This document shows, one piece after another, positions 44,706 through 55,440 of a stretch of 64,000 bases of DNA. The position numbers were made by a program, and so were the translations under genes. The DNA comes from Hyphomicrobiales bacterium (GTDB lineage: Bacteria; Pseudomonadota; Alphaproteobacteria; Rhizobiales; Beijerinckiaceae). The stretch is taken from the NCBI GenBank assembly GCA_900473415.1, contig UCLR01000032.1:62001-126000 (forward strand), written 5' to 3'. The notes below the pieces were generated by a model. The model did not search any database. It was given only the letters and a program-made list of their open reading frames with translations, and was not told the DNA's origin. The number at the start of each line of letters is the position of its first letter. Within the stretch, counting starts at the first letter, position 1.

Positions 44706-44744
44706 GGCACGTTGTGGCCGGGTCAAGCCCGGCCACAACGTGCC
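44706..44744. repeat. perfect 17-bp palindrome with GGGTCAAGCCC centre
   Basis: Arms 44706-44722 and 44728-44744 are perfect complements around TCAAG. It lies in the 169-bp gap between sucD and sucA, which also holds two CCCGGGC/GCCCGGACATC-like segments at about 44628-44682. The core matches hairpins at 32169 and 55391. Confidence 0.8.
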
Positions 44745-44753
44745 GACGGAACG

Positions 44754-45638
44754 TCAGCCCTTCAACACTTCGACCAAGGTCTTTCCAAGGCGCGCCGGCG
44801 AGGGCGAGACCCGGATGCCGGCCGCTTCCATGGCCGCGATCTTGTCCTCGGCGCCGCCCTTGCCGCCCGAGATGATCGCGCCCGCATGGCCCATGCGACG
44901 GCCGGGAGGAGCCGTGCGGCCGGCGATGAAGCCGACCATCGGCTTCTTGCGCCCGCGCTTGGCCTCGTCCTTGATGAACTGCGCCGCGTCCTCCTCGGCC
45001 GAGCCGCCGATCTCGCCGATCATGATGATCGACTTGGTCTTCTCGTCCGCCAGGAACATCTCGAGCATGTCGATGTACTCGGTGCCCTTGACCGGGTCGC
45101 CGCCGATGCCGACGGCCGTGGTCTGGCCGAGGCCCTCGCGCGTGGTCTGGAACACCGCCTCATAGGTCAGCGTGCCGGAGCGCGAGACGATGCCGACATT
45201 GCCGGGCTTGAAGATGTTGGCCGGCATGATGCCGATCTTCGACTCGCCGGCGGTGACGACGCCCGGGCAGTTCGGCCCGATCAGGCGGGTCTTGGAGCCG
45301 GCCAGCGAGCGCTTGACGCGCACCATGTCGAGCACCGGGATGCCCTCGGTGATGCAGATCACGAGCGGGATCTCGGCGTCGATCGCCTCGCAGATCGCGT
45401 CCGCCGCGCCCGGGGGCGGCACGTAGACGACCGAAGCGGTGGCGCCGGTGGCGTCGCGGGCCTCGGCGACCGTGTCGAAGACAGGCAGACCGAGATGGAT
45501 CGAGCCGCCCTTGCCCGGCGAGGTGCCGCCGACCATCTGCGTCCCGTAGGCGATCGCCTGCTCGGAGTGGAAGGTGCCGTTCTTGCCGGTGAAGCCCTGG
45601 CAGATGACCTTGGTATTCTTGTCGATGAGGATGGACAT
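44754..45638 (-). CDS. sucD: succinate-CoA ligase (ADP-forming) subunit alpha
   Basis: This subunit binds CoA and carries the phosphohistidine of succinyl-CoA synthetase. The N-terminal CoA-binding Rossmann motif is [10 protein letters not shown]. The phosphorylated His is in R-R-M-G-H-A-G-A-I at about residue 248, and G-P-N-C-P-G-V is intact. At 294 residues the length is normal. Its ATG directly abuts the TAG stop of the small secreted protein gene upstream, an unusual separation from sucC. Confidence 0.97.
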   Translation of the reverse strand: MSILIDKNTKVICQGFTGKNGTFHSEQAIAYGTQMVGGTSPGKGGSIHLGLPVFDTVAEARDATGATASVVYVPPPGAADAICEAIDAEIPLVICITEGIPVLDMVRVKRSLAGSKTRLIGPNCPGVVTAGESKIGIMPANIFKPGNVGIVSRSGTLTYEAVFQTTREGLGQTTAVGIGGDPVKGTEYIDMLEMFLADEKTKSIIMIGEIGGSAEEDAAQFIKDEAKRGRKKPMVGFIAGRTAPPGRRMGHAGAIISGGKGGAEDKIAAMEAAGIRVSPSPARLGKTLVEVLKG

Positions 45639-46271
45639 CTAGTCTTTCCCGATTTGCTTTTCGAATGATCTGGTAGCTTCCGCGGGAGCGGGCATCGCCC
45701 CGTCGGCTGGAGCCTGAAGCTCGTAGACCCCGAAAACTGTAGTTTCACCGGATCTCAACCGCTGACGCTGGGTCGAGACGATACGTGTCACTTCATGCGG
45801 CTTCAGGGCGTCTCCAGATAGTATCCAGGATTTCCCAAAGCCGTTCGATGTTTGCGGCTCTTGAAGATTGAGAGCAGCGCGAGCGGACAGGACGGCGTGC
45901 TCTTCGGAAACCGCCTGCGTAAGAACCATGCAACCGTTCTGACGCCATCCGGCCCATTCGGGCCGAACGACTGCGATTCGGAACTCGCCGGACACGAGCG
46001 GCTCCTCGAAACGCCAGTGGCGGACCTCAAACATCTCCGGGCGTTTGAGATCCTCTGGATTCGCGACTAGGCCGCGCTTCCGCCCCGACTGTGTCGTGTC
46101 GAGCGTCCACTTCAGCGCGGCGGCCTGACGTTCCGAAGCCCGCAGTTGATCCAACGGCGTCGCAGGATCGATGCAAGCTTCTTTGACGATCGCCACCACG
46201 CGCTCCGCCGCCGCGTCGGCATACGCCGGCGCGGTTGCGAGTATCAGAGCGAGGGTGGCGATAGACCGCAT
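45639..46271 (-). CDS. secreted hypothetical protein inserted between sucC and sucD
   Basis: This 210-residue protein starts with a Sec signal peptide (M-R-S-I-A-T-L-A-L-I-L-A-T-A-P-A-Y-A-D, cleavage near residue 19). The mature part has two cysteines (E-A-C-I-D and N-G-C-M-V) that could form a disulfide, and no recognisable domain. It begins 9 bp after the sucC stop, and its TAG touches the sucD ATG, so it must be translated within the sucCD message. Base composition is somewhat lower in GC than the flanking suc genes. The function is unknown; it does not resemble a TCA enzyme. Confidence 0.8.
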   Translation of the reverse strand: MRSIATLALILATAPAYADAAAERVVAIVKEACIDPATPLDQLRASERQAAALKWTLDTTQSGRKRGLVANPEDLKRPEMFEVRHWRFEEPLVSGEFRIAVVRPEWAGWRQNGCMVLTQAVSEEHAVLSARAALNLQEPQTSNGFGKSWILSGDALKPHEVTRIVSTQRQRLRSGETTVFGVYELQAPADGAMPAPAEATRSFEKQIGKD

Positions 46272-46280
46272 CGTTTTCGA

Positions 46281-47477
<1,197 letters not shown>

Positions 47478-47516
47478 GTGCTCGGTTTCCCTGACAGCGA
47501 CAGACGAAGACGAAAA

Positions 47517-47545
47517 GGCGGCGGGACGAAACGTCGCCCGCCGCC
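47517..47545 (-). terminator. terminator-like hairpin between mdh and sucC
   Basis: GGCGGCGGG (47517-47525) pairs with CCCGCCGCC (47537-47545). On the minus strand it is followed by TTTTC. It may end part of the mdh transcripts or set the mdh:suc ratio. Confidence 0.65.
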
Positions 47546-47555
47546 CTGAACTAGA

Positions 47556-48814
<1,259 letters not shown>

Positions 48815-49414
48815 TCAGACGATGCCGTTGCCGAGCACGCGCAGGATCACGCGGATCAGGGTCGAGAGCCGCGTATCCACCGAGGCCTGCGGCACATCCG
48901 CCTCCAGCGCCAGCGAGGCGGGGTGGATGAAGCGATGAGTGGCGTCGATGACGAAAGCGATGGCGCGGTCACGGTCGCGCGGCTCGAAGACGCCGGTGGC
49001 GATGCCCTCGTCGACGACGCGTTCGAACAGGGCCCTGACGCGGCTTCGGTTGCGGCGGCTGATGGCATGGCGCTTGGCCACTGCCTGCGACAGCGCCGCG
49101 AAGAGATGCGGCTCTTCGCCGAGCAAGTCGCGATTGGCCTTGGCGAGCGCCATGATCAGCCGCTCCAGCTTGTCATCGGCGGGATCGGGGCCGTCCGCGA
49201 TGTCGGCAAGCTTGCGCTCGGTGGCCTTCAGCCAGAGATCGACCACGGCATCGACGAGCGCCACCCGCGAGGGGAAGTAGCGGTAGACGTTGGCGTGGGT
49301 CATCCCCGCCTCCTCCGCCACCGCGACGACCGTGAAGCGCTTCAGCCCGAACTTGCGCAGATGCTCGCTGGCGACCGTGAGGATCCGGATCTCGCTCGGC
49401 TCGCGCTGGGGCAT
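48815..49414 (-). CDS. TetR-family transcriptional regulator
   Basis: This is a one-component regulator of 199 residues. The N-terminal helix-turn-helix (about residues 12-58) reads F-T-V-V-A-V-A-E-E-A-G-M-T-H-A-N-V-Y-R-Y-F-P-S-R. The C-terminal ligand domain is all-helical and not classifiable by eye. It starts 2 bp after the zapE stop, so the two are co-transcribed. It lies directly upstream of mdh, with the AT-rich palindromic patch between them. Confidence 0.88.
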   Translation of the reverse strand: MPQREPSEIRILTVASEHLRKFGLKRFTVVAVAEEAGMTHANVYRYFPSRVALVDAVVDLWLKATERKLADIADGPDPADDKLERLIMALAKANRDLLGEEPHLFAALSQAVAKRHAISRRNRSRVRALFERVVDEGIATGVFEPRDRDRAIAFVIDATHRFIHPASLALEADVPQASVDTRLSTLIRVILRVLGNGIV

Positions 49415-49416
49415 GG

Positions 49417-50595
49417 TCAGGTCTCCACCAGCCCCGTCGTATCGCCGCTCGCGGTCGAATCCGGCCGGCCGTGCGGCATGGCAAGATATTCCTCCGAACG
49501 CATCTCGATCAGCCGCGAGACGGTGCGGTCGAACTCGAAGGCCTCGCGTCCCTGGCGCGCGTGGTAGAGTTCATGTGGCTCCGCCGCCGCCGAGGCGACG
49601 AGCTTCACATGATGCTCGTAGAGCGTGTCGATCAGGATGATGAAGCGCTTGGCCTCGTTGCGCCGGTCGAAATCCAGGATCGGGATGTCGTCCAGCACCA
49701 GCGTGTGGAAGCGTTGCGCGAGCGCAATGTAGTCCGAGGCGCCATAGGCCTGGCTGCACAGGTCGGCGAAGCTCGCCCGCGCCACGCCGCCGGCCGCCTG
49801 CGGCACGACGAGATCATGCCCCTGCACGCTCAGCACCGCCTTGCGCCCCTCACCCGCGCCGGAGAGCGCCTTGAAGGCGGCATCGAGCGCGCTCTTCGCC
49901 TTCTCATCGGGGGGCACATGGTAGACCGGCGCGCCGCCGAGCTTCTCCAGCCGGAAATCGGTGCGCGCATCGAGGCGCAGCACCTCGACCCTGGTCTGCA
50001 ACAATTCGATGAAGGGCAGGAAGAGCGCCCGGTTGAGGCCGCCCTCATAGAGCCGCGACGGCTCGACATTGGAGGTCGCGACCACGACGATGCCGGCCGC
50101 GAAGAGCGCCGTGAACAGCCGCCCCAGGATCATCGCATCGGCGATGTCGGTGACGGTGAACTCGTCGAAGCAGAGCAGATAGGCTTCCTCCGCCAGATCG
50201 GCCGCGACGAGCGCGATCGGGTCGGACTCCTTGATCTCACCGTTCTTGATCTTCTGGCGGTAGGCGTGGACGCGCCCATGCACATCGGCGAGGAATTCGT
50301 GGAAATGCACCCGGCGCTTGCGCCTCACCGGCGCCGCCTCGAAGAACATGTCCATCAGCATGGTCTTGCCGCGGCCGACCGAGCCCCAGACATAGAGCCC
50401 TTTCGGCGCCTGCGCGGTATCGGGCTTCTTGCCGAACAGCCAGCCGAGCGCGCTGCCCTTGCGGGCAAGCCGCCTTGCCGCGAGCGTCGCAGTCAGCGCC
50501 TCGAGCTTCTTCACCACCGCGACCTGCGCCGGATCGCGCTCGATGGCGCCCGCGGCGACCAGGGCGGCATAACGGTCGGTGATCGAGGCTGTCAT
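49417..50595 (-). CDS. zapE: cell division protein ZapE (AFG1-family ATPase)
   Basis: This is an AAA-type ATPase of the AFG1/LACE1 family; the E. coli member ZapE acts on the FtsZ ring. Walker A is G-S-V-G-R-G-K-T at residues 71-78 and Walker B is L-L-C-F-D-E-F. Family-specific blocks are R-V-H-F-H-E-F, V-V-A-T-S-N-V-E-P and L-D-D-I-P-I-L-D. It has 392 residues. The gene commonly sits just upstream of mdh in alphaproteobacteria, as here. Confidence 0.93.
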   Translation of the reverse strand: MTASITDRYAALVAAGAIERDPAQVAVVKKLEALTATLAARRLARKGSALGWLFGKKPDTAQAPKGLYVWGSVGRGKTMLMDMFFEAAPVRRKRRVHFHEFLADVHGRVHAYRQKIKNGEIKESDPIALVAADLAEEAYLLCFDEFTVTDIADAMILGRLFTALFAAGIVVVATSNVEPSRLYEGGLNRALFLPFIELLQTRVEVLRLDARTDFRLEKLGGAPVYHVPPDEKAKSALDAAFKALSGAGEGRKAVLSVQGHDLVVPQAAGGVARASFADLCSQAYGASDYIALAQRFHTLVLDDIPILDFDRRNEAKRFIILIDTLYEHHVKLVASAAAEPHELYHARQGREAFEFDRTVSRLIEMRSEEYLAMPHGRPDSTASGDTTGLVET

Positions 50596-50690
50596 GATGC
50601 AGGAGCGGTGGCGTGGTCCGGAGGGAAAGCCTCAACGGGTTACGGCAGCCCCGCCGGCACCGCAAGCCCGCGGGGCGCATGCAGGGCGCC

Positions 50691-50765
50691 GTCATGCTCG
50701 GGTTTGACCCGAGCATCTCCTCGACGCGATTCTCGGGTCGCCGCTACGCGGCGCCCGAGAATGAC
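50691..50765. repeat. composite palindromic repeat (GTCAT...ATGAC, CTCGGG type)
   Basis: ATGCTCGGGT (50694-50703) pairs with ACCCGAGCAT (50707-50716). A second hairpin CTCGGG...CCCGAG follows, and the outer ends GTCAT (50691) and ATGAC (50761) complement each other. It lies between the ABC binding protein gene and zapE. Confidence 0.7.
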
Positions 50766-50775
50766 GCTCTGTCGC

Positions 50776-51606
50776 TCACTCGCCCTTGTTGAGCGAGATC
50801 GGCTTCAGCGGGTTGTCGACAAGGCCGTACTTGGCGATCAGCGCGTCATAGCCGCCATTGGCCTGCAGCCGGTCCAGCGCACCCTTGACCGCGTCGCGCA
50901 GCTGCGTGCCCTCGGCCGTCTTGGCGAAGGGCATGCCGGACAGCGACTGGGTGAAGGGCTTGCCGAGCGGAATATAGGTGTTCGGCTCCAGCTTCTGGAA
51001 ATGGCCCATCGTCTCGCTGCCCTGGACGCCGCCCTGCAGGCGCTGCGTCTTGAGCTGGGTGCGGGCGTCGGCCGAGCCTTCCGTGCCGACCGCGGTGATC
51101 GCCGGCTTGCCCTTGGCGACGCAGTTGGCGTCGCTCCACTCGCCGATCTGCTTCGGCCAGTTAGTCGAGCGGCTGGCGCCGACGCTCTTGCCGCACAGAT
51201 CCTCAGGCGACTTCACCTGGTCCTTGAAGGCCGTGACCGTGTAGAACTGCGCACCCGAGATCATGTAATCGACGAAGTCGACCTGCTCGCGCCGGGCCGG
51301 AAGGTCGCTCATACCGGCCAGCACCGTGTCGACGCGGCCCGTCTGCAGCGAGGGCAGCATCTGCGCGAAGGCGATTTCCTGCCACTCGACCTTGACGCCG
51401 AGCTCCTTGGCGATGGCCTCGCCGAGATCGATGTCGAAGCCGGTGAGCTGGTTGGTAGCGGGGTCCTTGAACGAGATCGGCGCATAGTTCGGCATCGTCG
51501 CCATGACGATCTTGCCGGCGGTCTTGATGCGGTCCGGCAGGGCCTGGGCCTGGGCGGCGAGCGTGGTCGCGGCGAGCAGCGCCGAAGCGAGGGTCAAACG
51601 AAGCAT
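50776..51606 (-). CDS. polar amino acid ABC transporter, substrate-binding protein
   Basis: This is a periplasmic binding protein of the SBP3 family. A Sec signal peptide (residues 1-20, ending A-Q-A-Q-A) is followed by the domain with Y-A-P-I-S-F-K-D, the L-T-G-F-D-I-D-L-G-E-A-I-A motif and V-D-T-V-L-A-G-M-S. The start M-L-R-L-T-L-A-S at 51606 is the one that gives a clean signal peptide. It is the last of three ABC genes in one operon. The ligand is probably an amino acid but is not further predictable. Confidence 0.9.
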   Translation of the reverse strand: MLRLTLASALLAATTLAAQAQALPDRIKTAGKIVMATMPNYAPISFKDPATNQLTGFDIDLGEAIAKELGVKVEWQEIAFAQMLPSLQTGRVDTVLAGMSDLPARREQVDFVDYMISGAQFYTVTAFKDQVKSPEDLCGKSVGASRSTNWPKQIGEWSDANCVAKGKPAITAVGTEGSADARTQLKTQRLQGGVQGSETMGHFQKLEPNTYIPLGKPFTQSLSGMPFAKTAEGTQLRDAVKGALDRLQANGGYDALIAKYGLVDNPLKPISLNKGE

Positions 51607-51641
51607 TGGGTCTCTCCCGGTTATGAATCTGGTATCGGTCG

Positions 51642-52436
51642 TCACTTCAGGACGGCGGCGATGAAGTCGCGGGTGCGCGGCTGGCTGGGCGCGACGAGCA
51701 CGGTCTGCGGCGGCCCCTGCTCGACGATCTCGCCCTTGTCCATGAAGACGACGTCGCTCGCCACCTCGCGCGCGAAGCCGAGCTCATGGGTCACCACGAT
51801 CATGGTCATGCCGGTGGCGGCGAGATCGCGCATCACGTTCAGCACTTCGCCGACGAGCTCGGGGTCGAGCGCCGAGGTCGGCTCGTCGAAGAGCATCAGC
51901 TTGGGCCTCATCGCCAGCGCGCGCGCAATGGCGACGCGCTGCTGCTGGCCGCCCGATAGCTCGCTCGGATAGGAATCGCGCTTGTCGGCCAGGCCGACGC
52001 GCTCCAGCAGCGCCATCGCCTCCGCGACGATCTCCTTGCGCGGTCGCCTCAGCACGGTGAGCGGCCCCTCGATGATGTTCTGCAGCGCCGTCATATGGTT
52101 GAACAGATTGAAGCGCTGGAAGACCATGCCGGTCGAGAGCCGCTGCTGCGCGATCTCGGCATCGGTCAACTCGTGCAGCGTCTCGCCGACGCGGCGATAG
52201 CCGATCAGCGCGCCATCGACGCTGATCGCGCCCTCGTCGATCTTCTCGAGCTGGTTGATGCAGCGCAGCAGCGTCGACTTGCCCGAGCCCGAGGGGCCGA
52301 TGATGCACTGGACCGTGCCGGGCTGGATCGAGAGCGAGACGTTATTCAGTGCCTTCAGCGGGCCGAAGAACTTGCTGACATGGGCGATCGTGACGATCGC
52401 GTCGTCGCTGGCGGCTGCCTTCTCGACCGCGCTCAT
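51642..52436 (-). CDS. polar amino acid ABC transporter, ATP-binding protein
   Basis: This is an ATPase of the GlnQ/HisP group, 264 residues long. Walker A is G-P-S-G-S-G-K-S at 47-54, the signature is L-S-G-G-Q-Q-Q-R, and Walker B is [13 protein letters not shown], followed by V-T-H-E-L-G-F-A. Its ATG overlaps the permease stop by four bases (ATGA), so the two are translationally coupled. An acidic extension ([12 protein letters not shown]) precedes the core. Confidence 0.94.
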   Translation of the reverse strand: MSAVEKAAASDDAIVTIAHVSKFFGPLKALNNVSLSIQPGTVQCIIGPSGSGKSTLLRCINQLEKIDEGAISVDGALIGYRRVGETLHELTDAEIAQQRLSTGMVFQRFNLFNHMTALQNIIEGPLTVLRRPRKEIVAEAMALLERVGLADKRDSYPSELSGGQQQRVAIARALAMRPKLMLFDEPTSALDPELVGEVLNVMRDLAATGMTMIVVTHELGFAREVASDVVFMDKGEIVEQGPPQTVLVAPSQPRTRDFIAAVLK

Positions 52437-53326
52437 GCGGCGTCCTCCTGCACGGCGACGCGCCTGGCGCGCCGCTCTCCCCGCCCCTTCGAGAAATGGC
52501 GCTCGAGGAAATACTGGCCGATCTGCAGCACGGTCACCACGATCAGGTACCAGCCGGCGGCGACGATCAGCAACTCGATGACGCGAGCATTGGCGTAGTA
52601 GATCGTCTGCGCGTTGCGCAGGATCTCGGCATATTGGATCACGCTCGCCACCGAGGTCAGCTTCACCATGCTGATCACCTCGTTGCCGACCGGCGGGATG
52701 ATGACGCGCATCGCCTGCGGCAGCACGATCCGGCGCAACGTCGTCAGCCGCGTCATGCCGACCGCCTTGGCGGCCTCGGTCTGGCCGGCATCGACGGAGA
52801 GGATGCCGCCACGCACCACCTCGGCGGTATAGGCGCCCTGGTTCATGCCGAGCCCGAGCAGCGTCGCCATGAACGGCCCGATCACGTCGATGGTGCGCCA
52901 GGAGAACAGGCCGGGGATGCCGATAGTCGGGAAGACCAGCGCCAGGTTGAACCAGAGCAGGAGCTGCAGCAGCAGCGGCGTGCCGCGGAAGAACCAGATG
53001 TAGAACAGCGCGACCCCGCGCAGCACCGGGTTCGGCGACATGTACATGATCGCGAAGACGACACCGAGAACGATGCCGAGCGCCATGGCGCAGACGGTCA
53101 TGATCAGCGTGTTGCTCAAGCCCGAAAGGATGGCCGGCGCCGTGAAGAACTGGGCGACGACCGGCCAGGCGATGTCGCCCTTGGCAAAGGCCAGCACCAG
53201 CCAACCAAGCACGCCGAGGATCGCGGCCGCCGCGATCCAGCGCCCGTAGAAGCGCCGCGGCACGATCCTCATGCGCGCGATCGCGGCAAGGTCGCGGCTA
53301 CTGACCGGCGAGGTGATGGCGCTCAT
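52433..53326 (-). CDS. polar amino acid ABC transporter, permease
   Basis: This is a HisM-type inner-membrane permease with about five to six transmembrane helices and the cytoplasmic loop [22 protein letters not shown] that contacts the ATPase. It starts at the ATG at 53326, preceded by AAGGAG. Only one permease gene is present, so a homodimer is likely. It is the first gene of the operon. Confidence 0.92.
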   Translation of the reverse strand: MSAITSPVSSRDLAAIARMRIVPRRFYGRWIAAAAILGVLGWLVLAFAKGDIAWPVVAQFFTAPAILSGLSNTLIMTVCAMALGIVLGVVFAIMYMSPNPVLRGVALFYIWFFRGTPLLLQLLLWFNLALVFPTIGIPGLFSWRTIDVIGPFMATLLGLGMNQGAYTAEVVRGGILSVDAGQTEAAKAVGMTRLTTLRRIVLPQAMRVIIPPVGNEVISMVKLTSVASVIQYAEILRNAQTIYYANARVIELLIVAAGWYLIVVTVLQIGQYFLERHFSKGRGERRARRVAVQEDAA

Positions 53327-53483
53327 CGCCGCTGCTCCTTGCTCCAGGCTCGGTGGGGAGGAACTATCGCGGAAACGCCTGTCCTCGGCGAGATCGCGGT
53401 TATAGAAAAGTCGCAATTCCTTCAAGCAGCCGGCGGAGAAGAAACCTCCCTGGTCACGGCGCGTTGAGCGCGCAGGAGGGACC

Positions 53484-53870
53484 ATGCTCACCATTCTGCC
53501 CGCGCCGGACCATGTCGGCGCCTATCGTTTGTCGCAGACGCTGACGGAGGACGATCTCGACCGCATCGTCACCGACATCGAAAGCCGGCTCGAACGGCAC
53601 GAAAAGCTCGGCATCGTCGCCGACATCACAGATTTCAACGACATGACGCTGAAGGCTGCCTGGAAGGACGCCCGCTACAGTCTGAGCAAGCTCTGGGAGC
53701 TGCGCCGCTTCCCGCGCGAGGCCGTCGTCACCGATAGCGGCTGGCTTTCTGGTTTCGTCAGTCTGGTCAACCCAGCGATCCCCTTCGTCACCGTGCGCGC
53801 CTTCAAGCCGGACGAGTTCGAGCAGGCGCTCGCCTGGGCCGGCGACATCGAGGGCGGGCCGAACGCCTGA
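53484..53870 (+). CDS. SpoIIAA-like (STAS/UPF-type) family protein
   Basis: This 128-residue protein is of the SpoIIAA-like family with a STAS-type fold. It has the pattern L-G-I-V-A-D-I-T-D-F-N-D, the helix A-A-W-K-D-A-R-Y, and R-E-A-V-V-T-D-S-G-W followed by V-R-A-F-K-P-D-E-F-E-Q-A-L-A-W. The role is unknown; relatives respond to stress or bind lipids by suggestion only. GGAGGG precedes the ATG. It is divergent from the ABC operon. Confidence 0.8.
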   Translation: MLTILPAPDHVGAYRLSQTLTEDDLDRIVTDIESRLERHEKLGIVADITDFNDMTLKAAWKDARYSLSKLWELRRFPREAVVTDSGWLSGFVSLVNPAIPFVTVRAFKPDEFEQALAWAGDIEGGPNA

Positions 53871-53983
53871 GAAAGCGCCCTGAGACGAAGCTGCGCCCGC
53901 TGGAAGCCGCCAGGCACAGCCTGCGGCGGCTGTTTCATCGGGAGCAGGTGTTTGGCCAATTCATGCTCGAACAGCGGCGGAAC

Positions 53984-54181
53984 TCACCGCCCACCCTTCC
54001 CCCGCGCCTCATGCGTATGATGGCTGTCGCGCTCGCCGCCTCCGCCGGAGACGGTGGCGCGGCGGCGCGTGCCGTCATCGGCCGGCGGCTTGCGGATCTC
54101 CACCGGCTTCTTGGCGTTCTCATGCGAGGAACCGGGGCCGCCATGGCGGATGGTCTGCGGCGCCTTCGTCGAAGTGGACAT
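53984..54181 (-). CDS. small disordered hypothetical protein (65 aa)
   Basis: This 65-residue, very hydrophilic protein is rich in S, G, K, R, P and H, with no hydrophobic core (M-S-T-S-T-K-A-P-Q-T-I-R-H-G-G). It should be intrinsically disordered. The case for a real gene is the near-perfect AAGGAGGT placed 7 nt before the ATG at 54181. It lies downstream of phoB and of another tiny gene on the same strand. I cannot assign a function. Confidence 0.58.
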   Translation of the reverse strand: MSTSTKAPQTIRHGGPGSSHENAKKPVEIRKPPADDGTRRRATVSGGGGERDSHHTHEARGKGGR

Positions 54182-54293
54182 GGCCGCACCTCCTTCAAGC
54201 ATCGGACCGAAAGGTGGCGCCCACCTCTCGAAGAAGTCCGATGCAAACCAAAGAGACAGATCGCCACTGCGTCCGAAAGGGCGCGATCACGAC

Positions 54294-54479
54294 CTATCGA
54301 TCCTGCTGGTGGCCCTGACGGCTGGCGTTCATCCTGGTGTTGCCCTGCTGCCCCTGCTGGTCGGGGTGCTCCGGGCGGCGCTCGCCCGCCTGCCGCGCCG
54401 TGTCGCGCGGTGCATGATCGGGTCCGCCGGGCCCCTTGTCGCTGCGGCTGGCCGGCGGGATCGGGGGTAACTTGCTCAT
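54294..54479 (-). CDS. small disordered hypothetical protein (61 aa) after phoB
   Basis: This 61-residue protein begins M-S-K-L-P-P-I-P-P-A-S-R-S-D-K-G-P-G-G and is rich in P, G, Q, R and D, with no hydrophobic segment. AAGGAGG sits 5 nt before the ATG. Its N-terminal motif looks like that of small uncharacterised Hyphomicrobiales proteins. It begins 115 bp after the phoB stop, so read-through from the pho operon is possible. The function is unknown. Confidence 0.62.
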   Translation of the reverse strand: MSKLPPIPPASRSDKGPGGPDHAPRDTARQAGERRPEHPDQQGQQGNTRMNASRQGHQQDR

Positions 54480-54594
54480 GGCGCCCTCCTTCGCTGCGTC
54501 GAACCTTGTCTGGTTCAACGCGGGCGAAGGGAGATGGTTCGCGAGGAAAAGCGGCCGGCGGGCGCGGCCCCCAGGCGCGTCGCGCACACCGCGC

Positions 54595-55293
54595 TCAGCT
54601 GCGCGCGAAGGTCTCGTCGAAAGCGTAGCCCGCGCCGCGCACGGTGCGCAGCGGATCCTTGGAATTGGCCGGCGTGATCGCCTTCCGCAGCCGACCGACG
54701 TGGACGTCGACGGTCCGCTCGTCGATATAGACGTCGCGGCCCCAGACGGCGTCGAGGAGTTGTGCGCGCGAATAGACCCGGCCCGGCGCCTGCATCAGGA
54801 ATTCGAGCAGGCGGAACTCGGTCGGGCCGAGATGCAGCTCGCTGCCGGCGCGCCGGACGCGCCGCGTCGTGCGGTCCAGTTCGAGATCGCCCGCCTGCAG
54901 GAGGCCGGCGACATGGCCCGGCTTTGCGCGGCGCAGCAGCGCCTGGATGCGCGCAATCAGCTCCGGCAGGGAGAAGGGCTTCACGACATAGTCGTCGGCG
55001 CCGGTGGCAAGGCCGCGCACCCGCTCGGTTTCCTCGCCGCGGGCGGTCAGCATGATGATCGGCACCCGCTCGGTGTCGCGGCGCGAGCGCAGGCGCCGGC
55101 ACAGCTCGATGCCGGAGAGCCCGGGCAGCATCCAGTCGAGCAATACGAGGTCCGGTGTGTGGTCGCGCAGATGCAGCTCCGCATCATCGCCGCGCGCGAC
55201 GCTGTCGACCTCGAAGCCCTCGGCCTCGAGATTGTAGCGCAGCAGCAGGGTGAGCGGCTCTTCGTCCTCCACGATCAGGATGCGTGCTGCCAT
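54595..55293 (-). CDS. phoB: phosphate regulon response regulator PhoB
   Basis: This is an OmpR-type response regulator of 232 residues. In the receiver domain the acidic pocket is in V-E-D-E-E, the phosphorylated residue is Asp53 in L-L-D-W-M-L-P-G, and the switch Lys is in V-V-K-P-F. The C-terminal winged helix includes L-G-P-T-E-F-R-L-L-E-F-L and D-E-R-T-V-D-V-H-V-G-R-L-R-K. It binds Pho boxes under phosphate limitation. It is the last of the pst-phoU-phoB run. Start M-A-A-R-I-L at 55293. Confidence 0.96.
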   Translation of the reverse strand: MAARILIVEDEEPLTLLLRYNLEAEGFEVDSVARGDDAELHLRDHTPDLVLLDWMLPGLSGIELCRRLRSRRDTERVPIIMLTARGEETERVRGLATGADDYVVKPFSLPELIARIQALLRRAKPGHVAGLLQAGDLELDRTTRRVRRAGSELHLGPTEFRLLEFLMQAPGRVYSRAQLLDAVWGRDVYIDERTVDVHVGRLRKAITPANSKDPLRTVRGAGYAFDETFARS

Positions 55294-55390
55294 TTCTTCT
55301 TTCCGTTCGTCATTCAAGCCCGCCGTCATGCTCGCCGGCGCGGTAGGCATCGAGGGTTCGAACACCGCACACGACAAACGAAAACGGGGA

Positions 55391-55411
55391 TGGCCGGGGC
55401 AAGCCCGGCCA
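55391..55411. repeat. hairpin between phoU and phoB (GGGGCAAGCCC type)
   Basis: TGGCCGGG (55391-55398) pairs with CCCGGCCA (55404-55411) around GCAAG. The core matches the 44706 element. It may modulate phoB expression relative to phoU. Confidence 0.6.
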
Positions 55412-55440
55412 CGCCGGCAAGAAACCTACGCTTTCCTCAC

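Noticed and set aside
49471-51972. 833-codon plus-strand open frame over zapE and the ABC genes
   Set aside because: It is a shadow of conserved minus-strand genes, with no recognisable motif.
55294-55440. Pho box before phoB
   Set aside because: I found no pair of CTGTCAT-like units 4 bp apart in this gap; only the GGCCGGG hairpin is clear.
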